Source of the DNA: Pontiellaceae bacterium B12219
GTDB lineage: Bacteria > Verrucomicrobiota > Kiritimatiellia > Kiritimatiellales > Pontiellaceae
Reading direction: 5' to 3'
Assembly: GCA_029432795.1 (NCBI GenBank)
Contig: JARNMJ010000006.1
Location: 62,001 to 126,000, forward strand
Length of the DNA stretch: 64,000 nt
The notes below the pieces were generated by a model. The model was not told the origin of the DNA, ran no database searches, and saw only the letters and a list, made by a program, of their open reading frames with translations. The translations under genes were made by a program, and so were the position numbers. Of this stretch, positions 52,055-60,360 are shown piece by piece. Positions within the stretch are counted from its first letter, which is position 1. Each line of letters opens with the position of its first letter.

Positions 52055-54358
52055 TTAATTCTGTAAATGCCGGTTTTGCCGGGGCATTGGAGTAGAGGCT
52101 TTTGCGGCTTCGGTGTCACGTTTTTCAAAGCCGAACTTTTTCAGGAATCCGGGCACATCCGGCCGGTTGCCGCGCTGATAGTCGGTCCAGAGGGCTTCGG
52201 CTACGGATGTATCATCCAGTTTGCGTTCCAGAGTCAGAAATTCCATCAGCAGTTTGGCCAGGCGAACGACGTGCAGATTTCCGGTGGTGTCGGTTTTGGC
52301 GTAGAGCCAGTCGGAAAACCGCATGAATGCCGCGAAGGGGGAGTGCGGGAGCCCGCTGGAGGAGGCGGGCGGTGCGTCGCCGGGTCTGCTGGAAGCAGGC
52401 GGTACGGGTGTGCCGCCTGCTTCCAGCAGGCTTGAGGAATGGGAAACTCGGATATCGGCTTTCTCCGGATTATCGCGAATGTACTTTCTGATCCGAAGTA
52501 GTTCATCAACATCGCGAACGATGTGATCATAATATTCTTTTTGCCACAATTTACCGGTCAGGTTTCGTACCCGGTTAATTTGATTAGAAGAAAACGATTT
52601 CCAGGAATGCAGAAGTTCAGATAGCTGATGTTCTCCCAGCGGCTTCACTAAAACGTGGACGTGGTTCGGCATAATCACCCATTCTCCCAATTGATAACGC
52701 GTTCCATCAAAATGAAGCAGGGCATCCGCAACGATTTGGGAGAAGTCAGGATTGCGGAGGAGGCAGGAGCCAGCCCCTTCGTCCAGCCAGTCATTGATTC
52801 GTTCTGAAAACAGGTCATTAAACTGTTCTTGTTCCCTTTCGGAGTAGGGCGGCTGGTGATGTTCCTCCCATTTACGGCGCAGTTCTTCGTATTCCTTGAT
52901 CCGGGCCTGCGGGATGGAGTCGGCCAGTCGGAACGTGACGAAGTAGATACAGCCGTCCTGTGTCCAGTGCGGATAGTTTTTGCGCTGGGTTTGCAGGATT
53001 TTCTGATGCGGGTTGAAACCGGTGGTTTCGGGGAGCCCGCTGGAAGCGGGCGATACTGGTGCGGGAGTATCGCCGCCATCCTGGCGGCCTTGCCAGATGA
53101 GCGGCGCGGTGTTGAGGAACTGGCCGTTGTTGACGACGAGGTTCCAATAGCGGGCAAAGCGTTGGATACGCTGCATGTCTTGAAAGGAGATCAGGCTGGT
53201 GCTGAGAATTTCGTAGGGGGCGTGTGAACTGTAGAGCATGTTCCAATCGTTGGAATGCCGGTCTATCGGAGCACCGCGCAGGCGTTTGAGAATGCCGAGT
53301 TGAATTTCCTGCGGTCGGAGGGCGAGCAGCCGATTGAATCCGGCTTCGAAGCTTTTGAGGTCTTCTCCCGGCAGGCCGGCAATCAGATCGGAATGAATAT
53401 GTACGCCGGTTTCATCGCGCAGGCGGCGCATATTGATTTCGATTTTTTCGATGTCCAATGGGCGTTGAATTCGATGTGCGACTGCTTCATTGAAGGTTTG
53501 AATCCCGACTTCGAACTGCAGCATGCCGGGCGGGCAGTCGGCGACGGCTTCCATCAGTTCGTCGGGCAGTTGCGAGGGAATGACCTCGAAGTGCAGCATC
53601 ATACCCGGCCGATAGCGTTCTTTGAAGAAGGCCAGCACTTTCAGGGCGAATGCGATATCGATGTTGAAGCTGCGGTCGACAAATTTAAAACCGAGTGCCC
53701 CGCGGTCGATCAACTTTCCAAAGGCTGGAAAGAGTTTGTCTTCGGGAAAATAGCGCACGCAGGGATCGAGCGACGACATACAGTATTCGCAGCGGAAGGG
53801 GCAGCCGCGCGAGGCCTCAACATAAATTGCGCGGTGTTTGAGGTCTTCGTCGGTGTAAAGATCGTACGGCAGTTCGATCTGTGAAACGTCGACCATTTCG
53901 GCCTGGATGATTCGGCGGGGCCGACTGGAAGCCGGCGGTATGAACGCATCGCTGGCTTCCAGCAGACTTCTGCAGAGTTTCGGGACTTCGGTTTCGCCTT
54001 CACCGCAGACGACGTAGTCGGCGTATTGGAAAATTTCCTGTTGTTCGGTTTCGTAGGAGATTTCGGGGCCGCCGAGGATTAGCCGGATTTCGGGCCGGAT
54101 CTTTTTGAGCAGCGCGGCAACCTTTGTGACGAGGTCGATATTCCAGATATAGCAGCCGATCAGTATGATTTTCGGTTGATGACTCAGGATTTTTTCAACG
54201 GCAACCCGAGGCTGCACCTGCAGGTCGTATTCCAATAAAAGGCTTTGTGCTTTCAGTTCACCCATGTTGGCGAGCAGGTAGCGGGCTCCGAACGAGGTGT
54301 GGGCATAGCGTGCGTTGAATGCGGCAAATATGATTTCAGATGGTTTCGGTGGGTTCAT
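52055..54358 (-). CDS. B12-binding radical-SAM protein with an in-frame RAYT transposase insertion
   Basis: The protein is 767 aa. Residues about 10-140 are a B12-binding-like Rossmann domain; 175-370 is a radical-SAM domain with the CxxxCxxC motif at Cys186, Cys190, Cys193; the C-terminal 90 residues (from SPFAAFMRFSDWLYAK) match the DUF4080 end of this family. Between them residues about 428-672 are foreign: a whole Y1/HUH transposase (WVIMPNHVHVL with His566/His568, Tyr626 in RKYIRDNP) and Ala/Ser/Pro segments encoded by REP hairpins. No stop codon interrupts. Without the insert the length (about 520) is normal. Confidence 0.85.
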   Translation of the reverse strand: MNPPKPSEIIFAAFNARYAHTSFGARYLLANMGELKAQSLLLEYDLQVQPRVAVEKILSHQPKIILIGCYIWNIDLVTKVAALLKKIRPEIRLILGGPEISYETEQQEIFQYADYVVCGEGETEVPKLCRSLLEASDAFIPPASSRPRRIIQAEMVDVSQIELPYDLYTDEDLKHRAIYVEASRGCPFRCEYCMSSLDPCVRYFPEDKLFPAFGKLIDRGALGFKFVDRSFNIDIAFALKVLAFFKERYRPGMMLHFEVIPSQLPDELMEAVADCPPGMLQFEVGIQTFNEAVAHRIQRPLDIEKIEINMRRLRDETGVHIHSDLIAGLPGEDLKSFEAGFNRLLALRPQEIQLGILKRLRGAPIDRHSNDWNMLYSSHAPYEILSTSLISFQDMQRIQRFARYWNLVVNNGQFLNTAPLIWQGRQDGGDTPAPVSPASSGLPETTGFNPHQKILQTQRKNYPHWTQDGCIYFVTFRLADSIPQARIKEYEELRRKWEEHHQPPYSEREQEQFNDLFSERINDWLDEGAGSCLLRNPDFSQIVADALLHFDGTRYQLGEWVIMPNHVHVLVKPLGEHQLSELLHSWKSFSSNQINRVRNLTGKLWQKEYYDHIVRDVDELLRIRKYIRDNPEKADIRVSHSSSLLEAGGTPVPPASSRPGDAPPASSSGLPHSPFAAFMRFSDWLYAKTDTTGNLHVVRLAKLLMEFLTLERKLDDTSVAEALWTDYQRGNRPDVPGFLKKFGFEKRDTEAAKASTPMPRQNRHLQN
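52386..52429. repeat. REP hairpin on the 3' side of the RAYT
   Basis: A perfect 17-bp inverted repeat (52386-52402 with 52413-52429) surrounds a 10-base loop; the arms start CTGCTGGAAGCAGGCGG. A related half element lies just before it (52351-52372). Both are read as coding sequence (PPASS peptides). Confidence 0.85.
53035..53074. repeat. REP hairpin on the 5' side of the RAYT
   Basis: GCCCGCTGGAAGCGGGC is a short palindrome around TGGAA, overlapping a second hairpin with 9-bp arms GGCGATACT/AGTATCGCC (53049-53057 with 53066-53074). It shares the CTGGAAGC core with the other REP copies. Confidence 0.8.
53925..53962. repeat. Solitary REP-like hairpin in the radical-SAM N-terminal region
   Basis: CTGGAAGCCGGCG (53925-53937) pairs with CGCTGGCTTCCAG (53950-53962), 12 of 13 bases. 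It is read in frame as part of EASDAFIPPASSRPRR between the B12-binding and radical-SAM domains, so a REP copy has become linker sequence. Confidence 0.75.
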
Positions 54359-54439
54359 TCCCGGAAGCTATACTGGAACGGTTCCATTTTCTCAATTTCA
54401 ATTGACAAGTCCGGTCAACTTCACGAAAACCTTGCCGCT

Positions 54440-54991
54440 ATGAGTTTACCCATTTGTACCTACGGAAATCCGATTCTTCGCAAAAAAGCCATCGAAGTCA
54501 CGACGGTGAACGACGACATTAAGGCGTTGGCGAAAGAAATGTTTGAAACGATGTATGCGGAGCAGGGCGTCGGCCTGGCTGCGGAGCAGGTTGGCCGCAC
54601 GGAGCGCATGTTTGTGGTTGATATTCCGCCGGAAGGGGATGTCGGCGAGGATGGGCAGCGTGAAAACCCGGGAATTTCAATGCCGTTGGTTTTCATTAAT
54701 CCGAGAATTACGGGTCACACGCAGGATGTTCAGGTCGGCCCGGAAGGGTGTTTGAGTTTTCCCGACATCTTTGCCAACGTTGAGCGGTGGTATGAGGTGG
54801 ATGCGGAGTATATCGACATCGAAGGACTGCCGCAGCGGATTCATGCAAAAGGGCTGCTTTCCCGCGCCATTCAGCACGAACTGGATCATCTCGACGGTAT
54901 TCTGCTGGTCGACCGGATGTCGCATGTGAAAAAAGCCGCGCTCGGCGGAAAACTCAAGCGCCTCGTTAAAGCGACCAAAAAAGCGCTTTGA
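54440..54991 (+). CDS. def: Peptide deformylase
   Basis: The 183-aa metalloenzyme removes formyl groups from nascent proteins. Motif 1 is GVGLAAEQVG (Glu in place of the usual Pro in GLAAPQ), motif 2 EGCLSFPD with the metal Cys, motif 3 QHELDHLDG with HExxH. I chose the ATG at 54440 (MSLPICTYGNPILRK), the usual start; no good ribosome site is visible. It is divergent from the radical-SAM gene. Glu for Pro in motif 1 is a modest deviation. Confidence 0.92.
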   Translation: MSLPICTYGNPILRKKAIEVTTVNDDIKALAKEMFETMYAEQGVGLAAEQVGRTERMFVVDIPPEGDVGEDGQRENPGISMPLVFINPRITGHTQDVQVGPEGCLSFPDIFANVERWYEVDAEYIDIEGLPQRIHAKGLLSRAIQHELDHLDGILLVDRMSHVKKAALGGKLKRLVKATKKAL

Positions 54992-54997
54992 TGTTTC

Positions 54998-55073
54998 AAC
55001 CACTGATCGGCACTGATCCACACTGATAAATCTCTTCTAGTGAATCAGTGAAGATTAGTGCACATTAGTGGTT
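54998..55073. repeat. Long imperfect inverted repeat made of CACTGAT units
   Basis: Three direct CACTGAT units (54998-55027) face three related AATCAGTG / AGATTAGTG / ACATTAGTG units (55042-55073), forming an imperfect hairpin with arms of about 30 bases. It sits in the 86-bp gap between def and the next gene and ends 4 bases before that gene's ATG, where it could mask the translation start. Confidence 0.75.
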
Positions 55074-55077
55074 AGTT

Positions 55078-56169
55078 ATGATTGCATTGAATAAAACCAT
55101 TAAGCTGTTTCTCGACAGCATCGGACGCCGGGACGAGTACGAGTTTTACCTCAATAAGTTCCAGTCGGATCCATCGGCGTGTTTTGCCCTGCTTTGTCCG
55201 GATCTTGGAAGTATTGAAGCGGGTGCGGAAGTTCTGGCGTTTGATCTGCACTTTCTGCTGCGGCTGGAACTGGTGCCGGCCATTTTGCTGAGCGGTCCGG
55301 ATGCCGTTAAAATGCAGCAGGCCCTGGCGAAGGAGCCGATTTTCACGTTCCAGACCTTGGAATCCGGGACAACAGCTCCGTTTATTGAGCATGCCCGCAG
55401 TCTGGAAAAGGTGCCGGTATTGGTGGCCCCGGAGCTCGATTTGCAATCCGCTTTGCTGGAATTGCTGCCGAAAACAGCAAAACGCGTGCATTTTATTCGC
55501 GCCGCCGGCGGGCTGAAGAGCCAATCCGGGGATCGGCTGGAATATGTTTATACGCACAAGGAAAACTTCCAGCCGCTGGAAGCGTTGGAATTTGATTTTC
55601 CGAAGCTGGGAAAAAAACTGCTCGAAGAGCGGCCGGGTGTGCACCTTTCGGTGACATCGCCGCTGAATCTGCTTCAGGAAATCTTTACGGTGAAAGGTGC
55701 GGGAACTCTGTTCCGGAAGGGGAGCGAGATTCTGCACTTCCAACGGTTGGAAGGGGTGGACCAGGAACGGCTGCTGAATCTGCTGGAAGCGAGTTTCGGC
55801 AAGAAACTGGCGAATCAGGATTTCCTGAAAAATGTGGCGCAGGTCTATGTTGAGGCGGCATATCGCGGAGCGGTGCTGCTGGAAGAGCATCCGGCGGGGC
55901 TCTATCTCTCCAAGTTTGCGGTCGGGCGCGAAGCTCGCGGCGAAGGTGTGGCGCTGGAACTCTGGCGGGAAGTCTGCGATAACCATGAGGCGCTGTTCTG
56001 GCGTTCCAGTGTGCAGAATCCGTTCAATTCGTGGTATCACAAGCAGGCCGATGGCCACCACCAACAGGGAAAGTGGCAGATTTATTGGCGCGGCGTTTCG
56101 GTGGATACCATTTCGGAAATCGTTGCCTATTGCATGAACCGGGCGGAAGATTTTTCTAAAGGGGCTTAA
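55078..56169 (+). CDS. N-acetylglutamate synthase-like protein (AAK-like plus NAT domain)
   Basis: The 363-aa protein has an N-terminal region resembling a degenerate amino-acid kinase fold and a C-terminal NAT (DUF619-type) acetyltransferase domain: AGLYLSKFAVGREARGEGVA, ALFWRSSVQNPFNSWYHKQA and GKWQIYWRG match the domain of bifunctional or vertebrate-like N-acetylglutamate synthases. It probably makes N-acetylglutamate for arginine synthesis. It holds three exact palindrome copies (55348, 55567, 55738), all FQxLE. No ribosome site is seen; a large hairpin abuts the start. Its end overlaps the convergent gene by 4 bases. Confidence 0.7.
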   Translation: MIALNKTIKLFLDSIGRRDEYEFYLNKFQSDPSACFALLCPDLGSIEAGAEVLAFDLHFLLRLELVPAILLSGPDAVKMQQALAKEPIFTFQTLESGTTAPFIEHARSLEKVPVLVAPELDLQSALLELLPKTAKRVHFIRAAGGLKSQSGDRLEYVYTHKENFQPLEALEFDFPKLGKKLLEERPGVHLSVTSPLNLLQEIFTVKGAGTLFRKGSEILHFQRLEGVDQERLLNLLEASFGKKLANQDFLKNVAQVYVEAAYRGAVLLEEHPAGLYLSKFAVGREARGEGVALELWREVCDNHEALFWRSSVQNPFNSWYHKQADGHHQQGKWQIYWRGVSVDTISEIVAYCMNRAEDFSKGA

Positions 56170-57365
56170 TCCGAGGAAAAACGTATCAGTTCGATTTCGC
56201 CATTTGCGCCGTTGATGTTGATGGAAAAATATTTGAGAAAGGACATGCCCAATAAACCATCCTGCTCTTCGTTGGGACTGTCCGGTAAAATGATTACTTC
56301 CACATCCTGAACCGTTGCTGTGCCAACCGTCACCGATGAAAGCAGCGTGAGGCGTGATTCCACGGTTCGGCCATCGGCAACCAGTGTGGTGATTTTGGGC
56401 AAATCTTCCGAATTCAGTCCGAGTTCGAGGGCAAAGGATTCGGTGATCGTCATGAGAGAGGCCCCCGTATCAAATACAAAATCACCTGCGAGTTTCCCGT
56501 TGACCACGGCACGAACCATGGTGGAGTGGCCGTGGTGGGTGGCGGGAATGGTATTGATTTCCATTTCGGCTTTAAAGCGTGCGAGGTAGCGGTCGATCGT
56601 GCTGAACAGTTCGCGCGCGGGACCGTTCAGGTTTGGGGGCAGGCGTTTTTTCACATCGGCATACATGGGTAAAAACTCGTGAAAGGCTTTGATGTATTGC
56701 GCAATGGGGACGGCCTGCTTTTTCTGTTTCTGCTGGTCGTCTTTAATGTTCCGGAGGATGGTTTGCTGTTCTTGTTCCAGCGGCCCGATTTTGGCGGCTA
56801 TGGCATTCATTTCGCTGGAGAGCTGATTGTGTTTATGAACCTGCTCATTATATTTCTTTGTGGAAGTGGTTCTGTTTCTCGCGGTGTCATCCGGGAAGTC
56901 GATCGCGGAAATTTGTTGGTGCTTTTGGGAGAGTTGAAGGTTTAGGGCCTGAATGTCCTGATTAAGTTCTTTCAGCTGAAATTCTGAACGTCGTATTTTT
57001 TCCGAAAAATGGGTGATCATATAACGGGCATCGGTCGCCTTGTTTCGTTGGTTCATCAAGGTGCGGAATGCGCTGGCCACAGTTGCATACTGTGCTGGAG
57101 CGTGCTGTTTGCTCAGTATATTTCCTCGTCGCGAAGGTTTTGTGGTTTCGGGGTGCGATGCGGGATCGGTTTGAACGATTTTTTGAATTGTTGTGCGCGG
57201 AAGGTTCATGCTTCCTGTCCCTAATGAAATCTCGACGGCATCGGCGGTTTCGGAGAGAATCGTGCAATCGATAATTCGGCCATTCATTAAAAAGACCTGA
57301 TCGGCGGCAGCCGATTCATAGGCTACGGCCCATAAAATTAGAAAAAGGCACATAAATATTCGCAT
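56166..57365 (-). CDS. Exported retropepsin-like aspartic protease
   Basis: The 399-aa protein starts with a signal peptide (MRIFMCLFLILWAVAYESAA). A short SH3-like N-terminal part follows, then a long helical, Gln/Lys-rich region (about 95-225, coiled coil likely). The C-terminal retropepsin-type domain has VFDTGASLMTIT (the DTGA catalytic motif) and GLLGMSFLKYF. One such domain per chain means it must dimerise to be active. I chose ATG 57365; a TTG 9 bases upstream is less likely. Substrate unknown. Confidence 0.82.
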   Translation of the reverse strand: MRIFMCLFLILWAVAYESAAADQVFLMNGRIIDCTILSETADAVEISLGTGSMNLPRTTIQKIVQTDPASHPETTKPSRRGNILSKQHAPAQYATVASAFRTLMNQRNKATDARYMITHFSEKIRRSEFQLKELNQDIQALNLQLSQKHQQISAIDFPDDTARNRTTSTKKYNEQVHKHNQLSSEMNAIAAKIGPLEQEQQTILRNIKDDQQKQKKQAVPIAQYIKAFHEFLPMYADVKKRLPPNLNGPARELFSTIDRYLARFKAEMEINTIPATHHGHSTMVRAVVNGKLAGDFVFDTGASLMTITESFALELGLNSEDLPKITTLVADGRTVESRLTLLSSVTVGTATVQDVEVIILPDSPNEEQDGLLGMSFLKYFSININGANGEIELIRFSSD

Positions 57366-57662
57366 GATAGACAAAAACTAAATGGCTGAATGAATGGAGT
57401 CAATGGCGATGAACCTGTACTTCTTCATCACGCGGTATCGGTTGAAATGGACGATAGGGGCATCTGAACAAATGACTTCGCGATTTGACACGTCGCACCG
57501 TACATATTAGTTTTCACGGAATTTCCTAAGCAACTATAAAGTATGATCGGAATTTAAGTGAAATGGATTGAACCACGCGCTCTATCGACGGGTTATATCG
57601 GCGATAGATAAGTAATCCACACTCGGTCAGCGTACAGAACAGCAACCATAAGAAGGTGAATT

Positions 57663-60221
57663 ATGAGTCAGTTTTTTGAAGAATATTATGCTCATGTTGA
57701 AGAGCGGGCAAAAGAAGGCATTCCTCCACTTGCTTTAAATAAAGAACAAACTGCGGAAGTCATCGAACTGCTGAAAAATCCTCCGGCCGGAAAAGAAGAC
57801 GAACTCGTTGCACTGATTACCGACCGCGTAAATCCCGGCGTTGACCCGGCGGCGCAGGTGAAAGCTGAATTCCTGTTCAAAGTTGCCCATGGCGAGGAAT
57901 CCACCGCACTGATTACGCCGGAGCGCGCCGTTGAATTGCTCGGGACCATGGTTGGAGGCTACAACCTTGACGGTCTGATTCGTCTGGTCGATGAGCAGGG
58001 CCCGCTGGCCGCCACCGCCGGAGCCGCTCTGAAAAAAATCGTGCTGTCCGTCAACCGTTTCGAAGATGTTAAGGCGCTGGTTGATAAAGGAAACGAAATT
58101 GCCAGGGATGTTCTGAGCTCCTGGGCCAACGGCGAATGGTTTACCTCGCTGCCTGCTGTGGAAGAAGAGATCGAAACGGTCATCTACAAAGTCGATGGCG
58201 AAATCAATACCGACGATTTTTCCCCGGCGTCTTTCGCATACACTCGCGCTGATATCCCGTTGCACTCCACCTGTATGGGCGGATCACTTTTCCCGAGCGG
58301 TCCGCAGGAAATTTCGGACCTGAAAGCCAAAACCAAGCTGCCGGTCACCTTTGTCGGTGATGTGGTTGGAACAGGCTCATCCCGCAAATCGGCGATCAAT
58401 TCCTTGCTGTGGCACATTGGCAACGACATTCCGTGCATCCCGAATAAACGCCGCGGCGGAATCATTATCGGAAGCACGATTGCCCCGATTTTCTTCAACA
58501 CCGCTGAAGATTCCGGTTCTCTGCCTATCCAGACCGATGTGAGCGCGTTGACTACCGGAAAAATCATCAAAGTCTATCCGACCAAAGGGCTGATTACTGA
58601 TGCGGATGGAAACGAAATTACATCGTATGCCATTAAGCCGGACACCATTCTGGATGAATACCGTGCGGGTGGACGTGTTCCGCTGATCATCGGTAAACAG
58701 CTGACGGAAAAAGCGCGGGAAGCTCTGGGCATGAGCTCCATCGATGAATCCGGTCTCTTTGTTGTGCCCGACAATCCGAAGCCGGTTGCGGGGCAGGGTT
58801 ATTCGCTGGCCCAGAAAATGGTGGGTAAGGCCTGCGGCGTGGAAGGTATTCTTCCGGGTACATCCTGCCTGCCGAAAATGACTACTGTTGGTTCCCAGGA
58901 TACCACGGGCCCGATGACTGCCGGTGAAATCACCGAACTGGCCTGTTTGAAATTTAATGCAGATCTCGTAATGCAGTCCTTCTGTCACACGGCCGCATAT
59001 CCCAAACCGACTGATGTCATCACGCATGCAACACTGCCGGAATACATCATGGATCGTAAGGGCGTTTCGCTTCGCCCCGGTGATGGCGTGATTCACTCCT
59101 GGCTTAACCGCCTGCTGATTCCCGACACCGTCGGGACCGGCGGCGATTCGCACACCCGTTTCCCGCTGGGTATTTCCTTCCCGGCCGGTTCCGGCCTCGT
59201 GGCTTTTGCTGCGGCGCTCGGAGTGATGCCGCTGGATATGCCGGAATCTGTGCTGGTTCGTTTTAAAGGCGAATTGCAGCCGGGGGTTACACTGCGCGAT
59301 ATCGTGAATGCTATTCCGTACCAGGCGATTCAGGAAGGTCTGCTGACGGTGGAGAAAAAGAATAAGAAAAACATTTTCGCCGGCCGTATTCTCGAAATGG
59401 AAGGCTTGCCCGATTTGAAAGTGGAGCAGGCGTTTGAGCTGACCGATGCCGCCGCTGAACGTTCTGCCGCTGCAGCGAGTATCAAACTCGGTCGTGAATC
59501 TGTTGTGGAATACCTCAACTCCAACGTCAAACTGATGGAAGAGATGATCAAGGGCGGTTACGGCGATGCGGAAACGATTCAGCGTCGAATTGATAACGTG
59601 AAAGACTGGATTGAAAACGGCGAACTGATGAGTGCCGATGAAAATGCGGACTACAAACAGATTATCGAAATTGACCTGAACGAGATTAAAGAACCGTTGC
59701 TCGCCTGCCCGAATGATCCGGATGATGTGAAGAAACTGTCCGACGTTCAGGGGGCCAAAGTGGACGATGTCTTTATCGGAAGCTGCATGACCAATATTGG
59801 GCATTTCCGTGCCGCCGGTGAAGTACTCGAGGGCGAAGGATTCGCCAATGTGAAACTCTGGATCTGCCCGCCGACCAAGATGGACCAGGCACAGCTGACG
59901 AAAGAAGGCTATTATTCGAAGTTCAGTGCAGCCGGTGCGCGGATTGAAATTCCGGGCTGTTCGCTCTGTATGGGCAATCAGGCACGTGTGAAGGACGGCG
60001 CAACCGTGTTCTCCACCTCTACGCGGAACTTTAATAACCGTATGGGTAAAGATGCGCAGGTTTATCTGGGGTCCGCCGAGCTCGCAGCTGTTGTTGCATT
60101 GAAAGGAAAACTTCCGACTCCGGCGGAATATGTAGAGATCGTCGCTCCGAAATTTGCAGGAAAAGAAGAGAATATCTACAGATATCTGAACTTCGATCAG
60201 ATGACCGATTTCTCCGTTTAG
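57663..60221 (+). CDS. acnB: Aconitate hydratase B
   Basis: The 852-aa AcnB-type aconitase interconverts citrate and isocitrate in the TCA cycle. The N-terminal HEAT-like domain (to about 155) precedes the swivel domain (GTGSSRKSAINS), and the catalytic part carries cluster cysteines in GSCMTNIGHFR and in GCSLCMGNQ. Length fits AcnB. AAGAAGGTG precedes the ATG. The 297-bp space upstream holds a short inverted repeat (TCTATCG at 57581 with CGATAGA at 57602) and probable divergent promoters. A strong terminator follows. No palindrome copies are inside. Confidence 0.96.
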   Translation: MSQFFEEYYAHVEERAKEGIPPLALNKEQTAEVIELLKNPPAGKEDELVALITDRVNPGVDPAAQVKAEFLFKVAHGEESTALITPERAVELLGTMVGGYNLDGLIRLVDEQGPLAATAGAALKKIVLSVNRFEDVKALVDKGNEIARDVLSSWANGEWFTSLPAVEEEIETVIYKVDGEINTDDFSPASFAYTRADIPLHSTCMGGSLFPSGPQEISDLKAKTKLPVTFVGDVVGTGSSRKSAINSLLWHIGNDIPCIPNKRRGGIIIGSTIAPIFFNTAEDSGSLPIQTDVSALTTGKIIKVYPTKGLITDADGNEITSYAIKPDTILDEYRAGGRVPLIIGKQLTEKAREALGMSSIDESGLFVVPDNPKPVAGQGYSLAQKMVGKACGVEGILPGTSCLPKMTTVGSQDTTGPMTAGEITELACLKFNADLVMQSFCHTAAYPKPTDVITHATLPEYIMDRKGVSLRPGDGVIHSWLNRLLIPDTVGTGGDSHTRFPLGISFPAGSGLVAFAAALGVMPLDMPESVLVRFKGELQPGVTLRDIVNAIPYQAIQEGLLTVEKKNKKNIFAGRILEMEGLPDLKVEQAFELTDAAAERSAAAASIKLGRESVVEYLNSNVKLMEEMIKGGYGDAETIQRRIDNVKDWIENGELMSADENADYKQIIEIDLNEIKEPLLACPNDPDDVKKLSDVQGAKVDDVFIGSCMTNIGHFRAAGEVLEGEGFANVKLWICPPTKMDQAQLTKEGYYSKFSAAGARIEIPGCSLCMGNQARVKDGATVFSTSTRNFNNRMGKDAQVYLGSAELAAVVALKGKLPTPAEYVEIVAPKFAGKEENIYRYLNFDQMTDFSV

Positions 60222-60250
60222 TCAGTTCATAACGGACATATCGGAATGCG

Positions 60251-60283
60251 TAAAGGCGGTCTTCGGGCCGCCTTTATTTTTTT
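60251..60283 (+). terminator. Rho-independent terminator of acnB
   Basis: AAAGGCGG (60252-60259) pairs with CCGCCTTT (60268-60275), with a TCTTCGGG loop and then a T-rich tail. It ends the acnB transcript about 30 bases past its stop. Confidence 0.9.
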
Positions 60284-60360
60284 ATAAGTACGCAGGTTGA
60301 ATTTGAAATATTATAATAAGTTTGAAAAAGTAGATGCGTTTAAAACGAAGGGGGATCTGT

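Larger units (their letters stand above)
52340..53080 (-). mobile_element. RAYT transposase with flanking REP hairpins, inserted in frame
   Basis: This segment of the radical-SAM gene encodes a complete REP-associated tyrosine transposase (domain at 52457-52975: YPHWTQDGCIYFVTFRLADS, HUH motif, catalytic-type Tyr). It is flanked by hairpins at 52386-52429 and 53035-53074 that share the core CTGGAAGC-GGC. The boundaries are approximate, set by where the family sequence of the host protein breaks and resumes. It is in the host gene's orientation and its catalytic residues look intact, so it may be active or domesticated. Confidence 0.8.

Noticed and set aside
52055-54358. Two separate genes or a frameshifted pseudogene at the radical-SAM locus
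   Set aside because: One frame of 767 codons stays open from the B12-binding start through the transposase to the family C-terminus.
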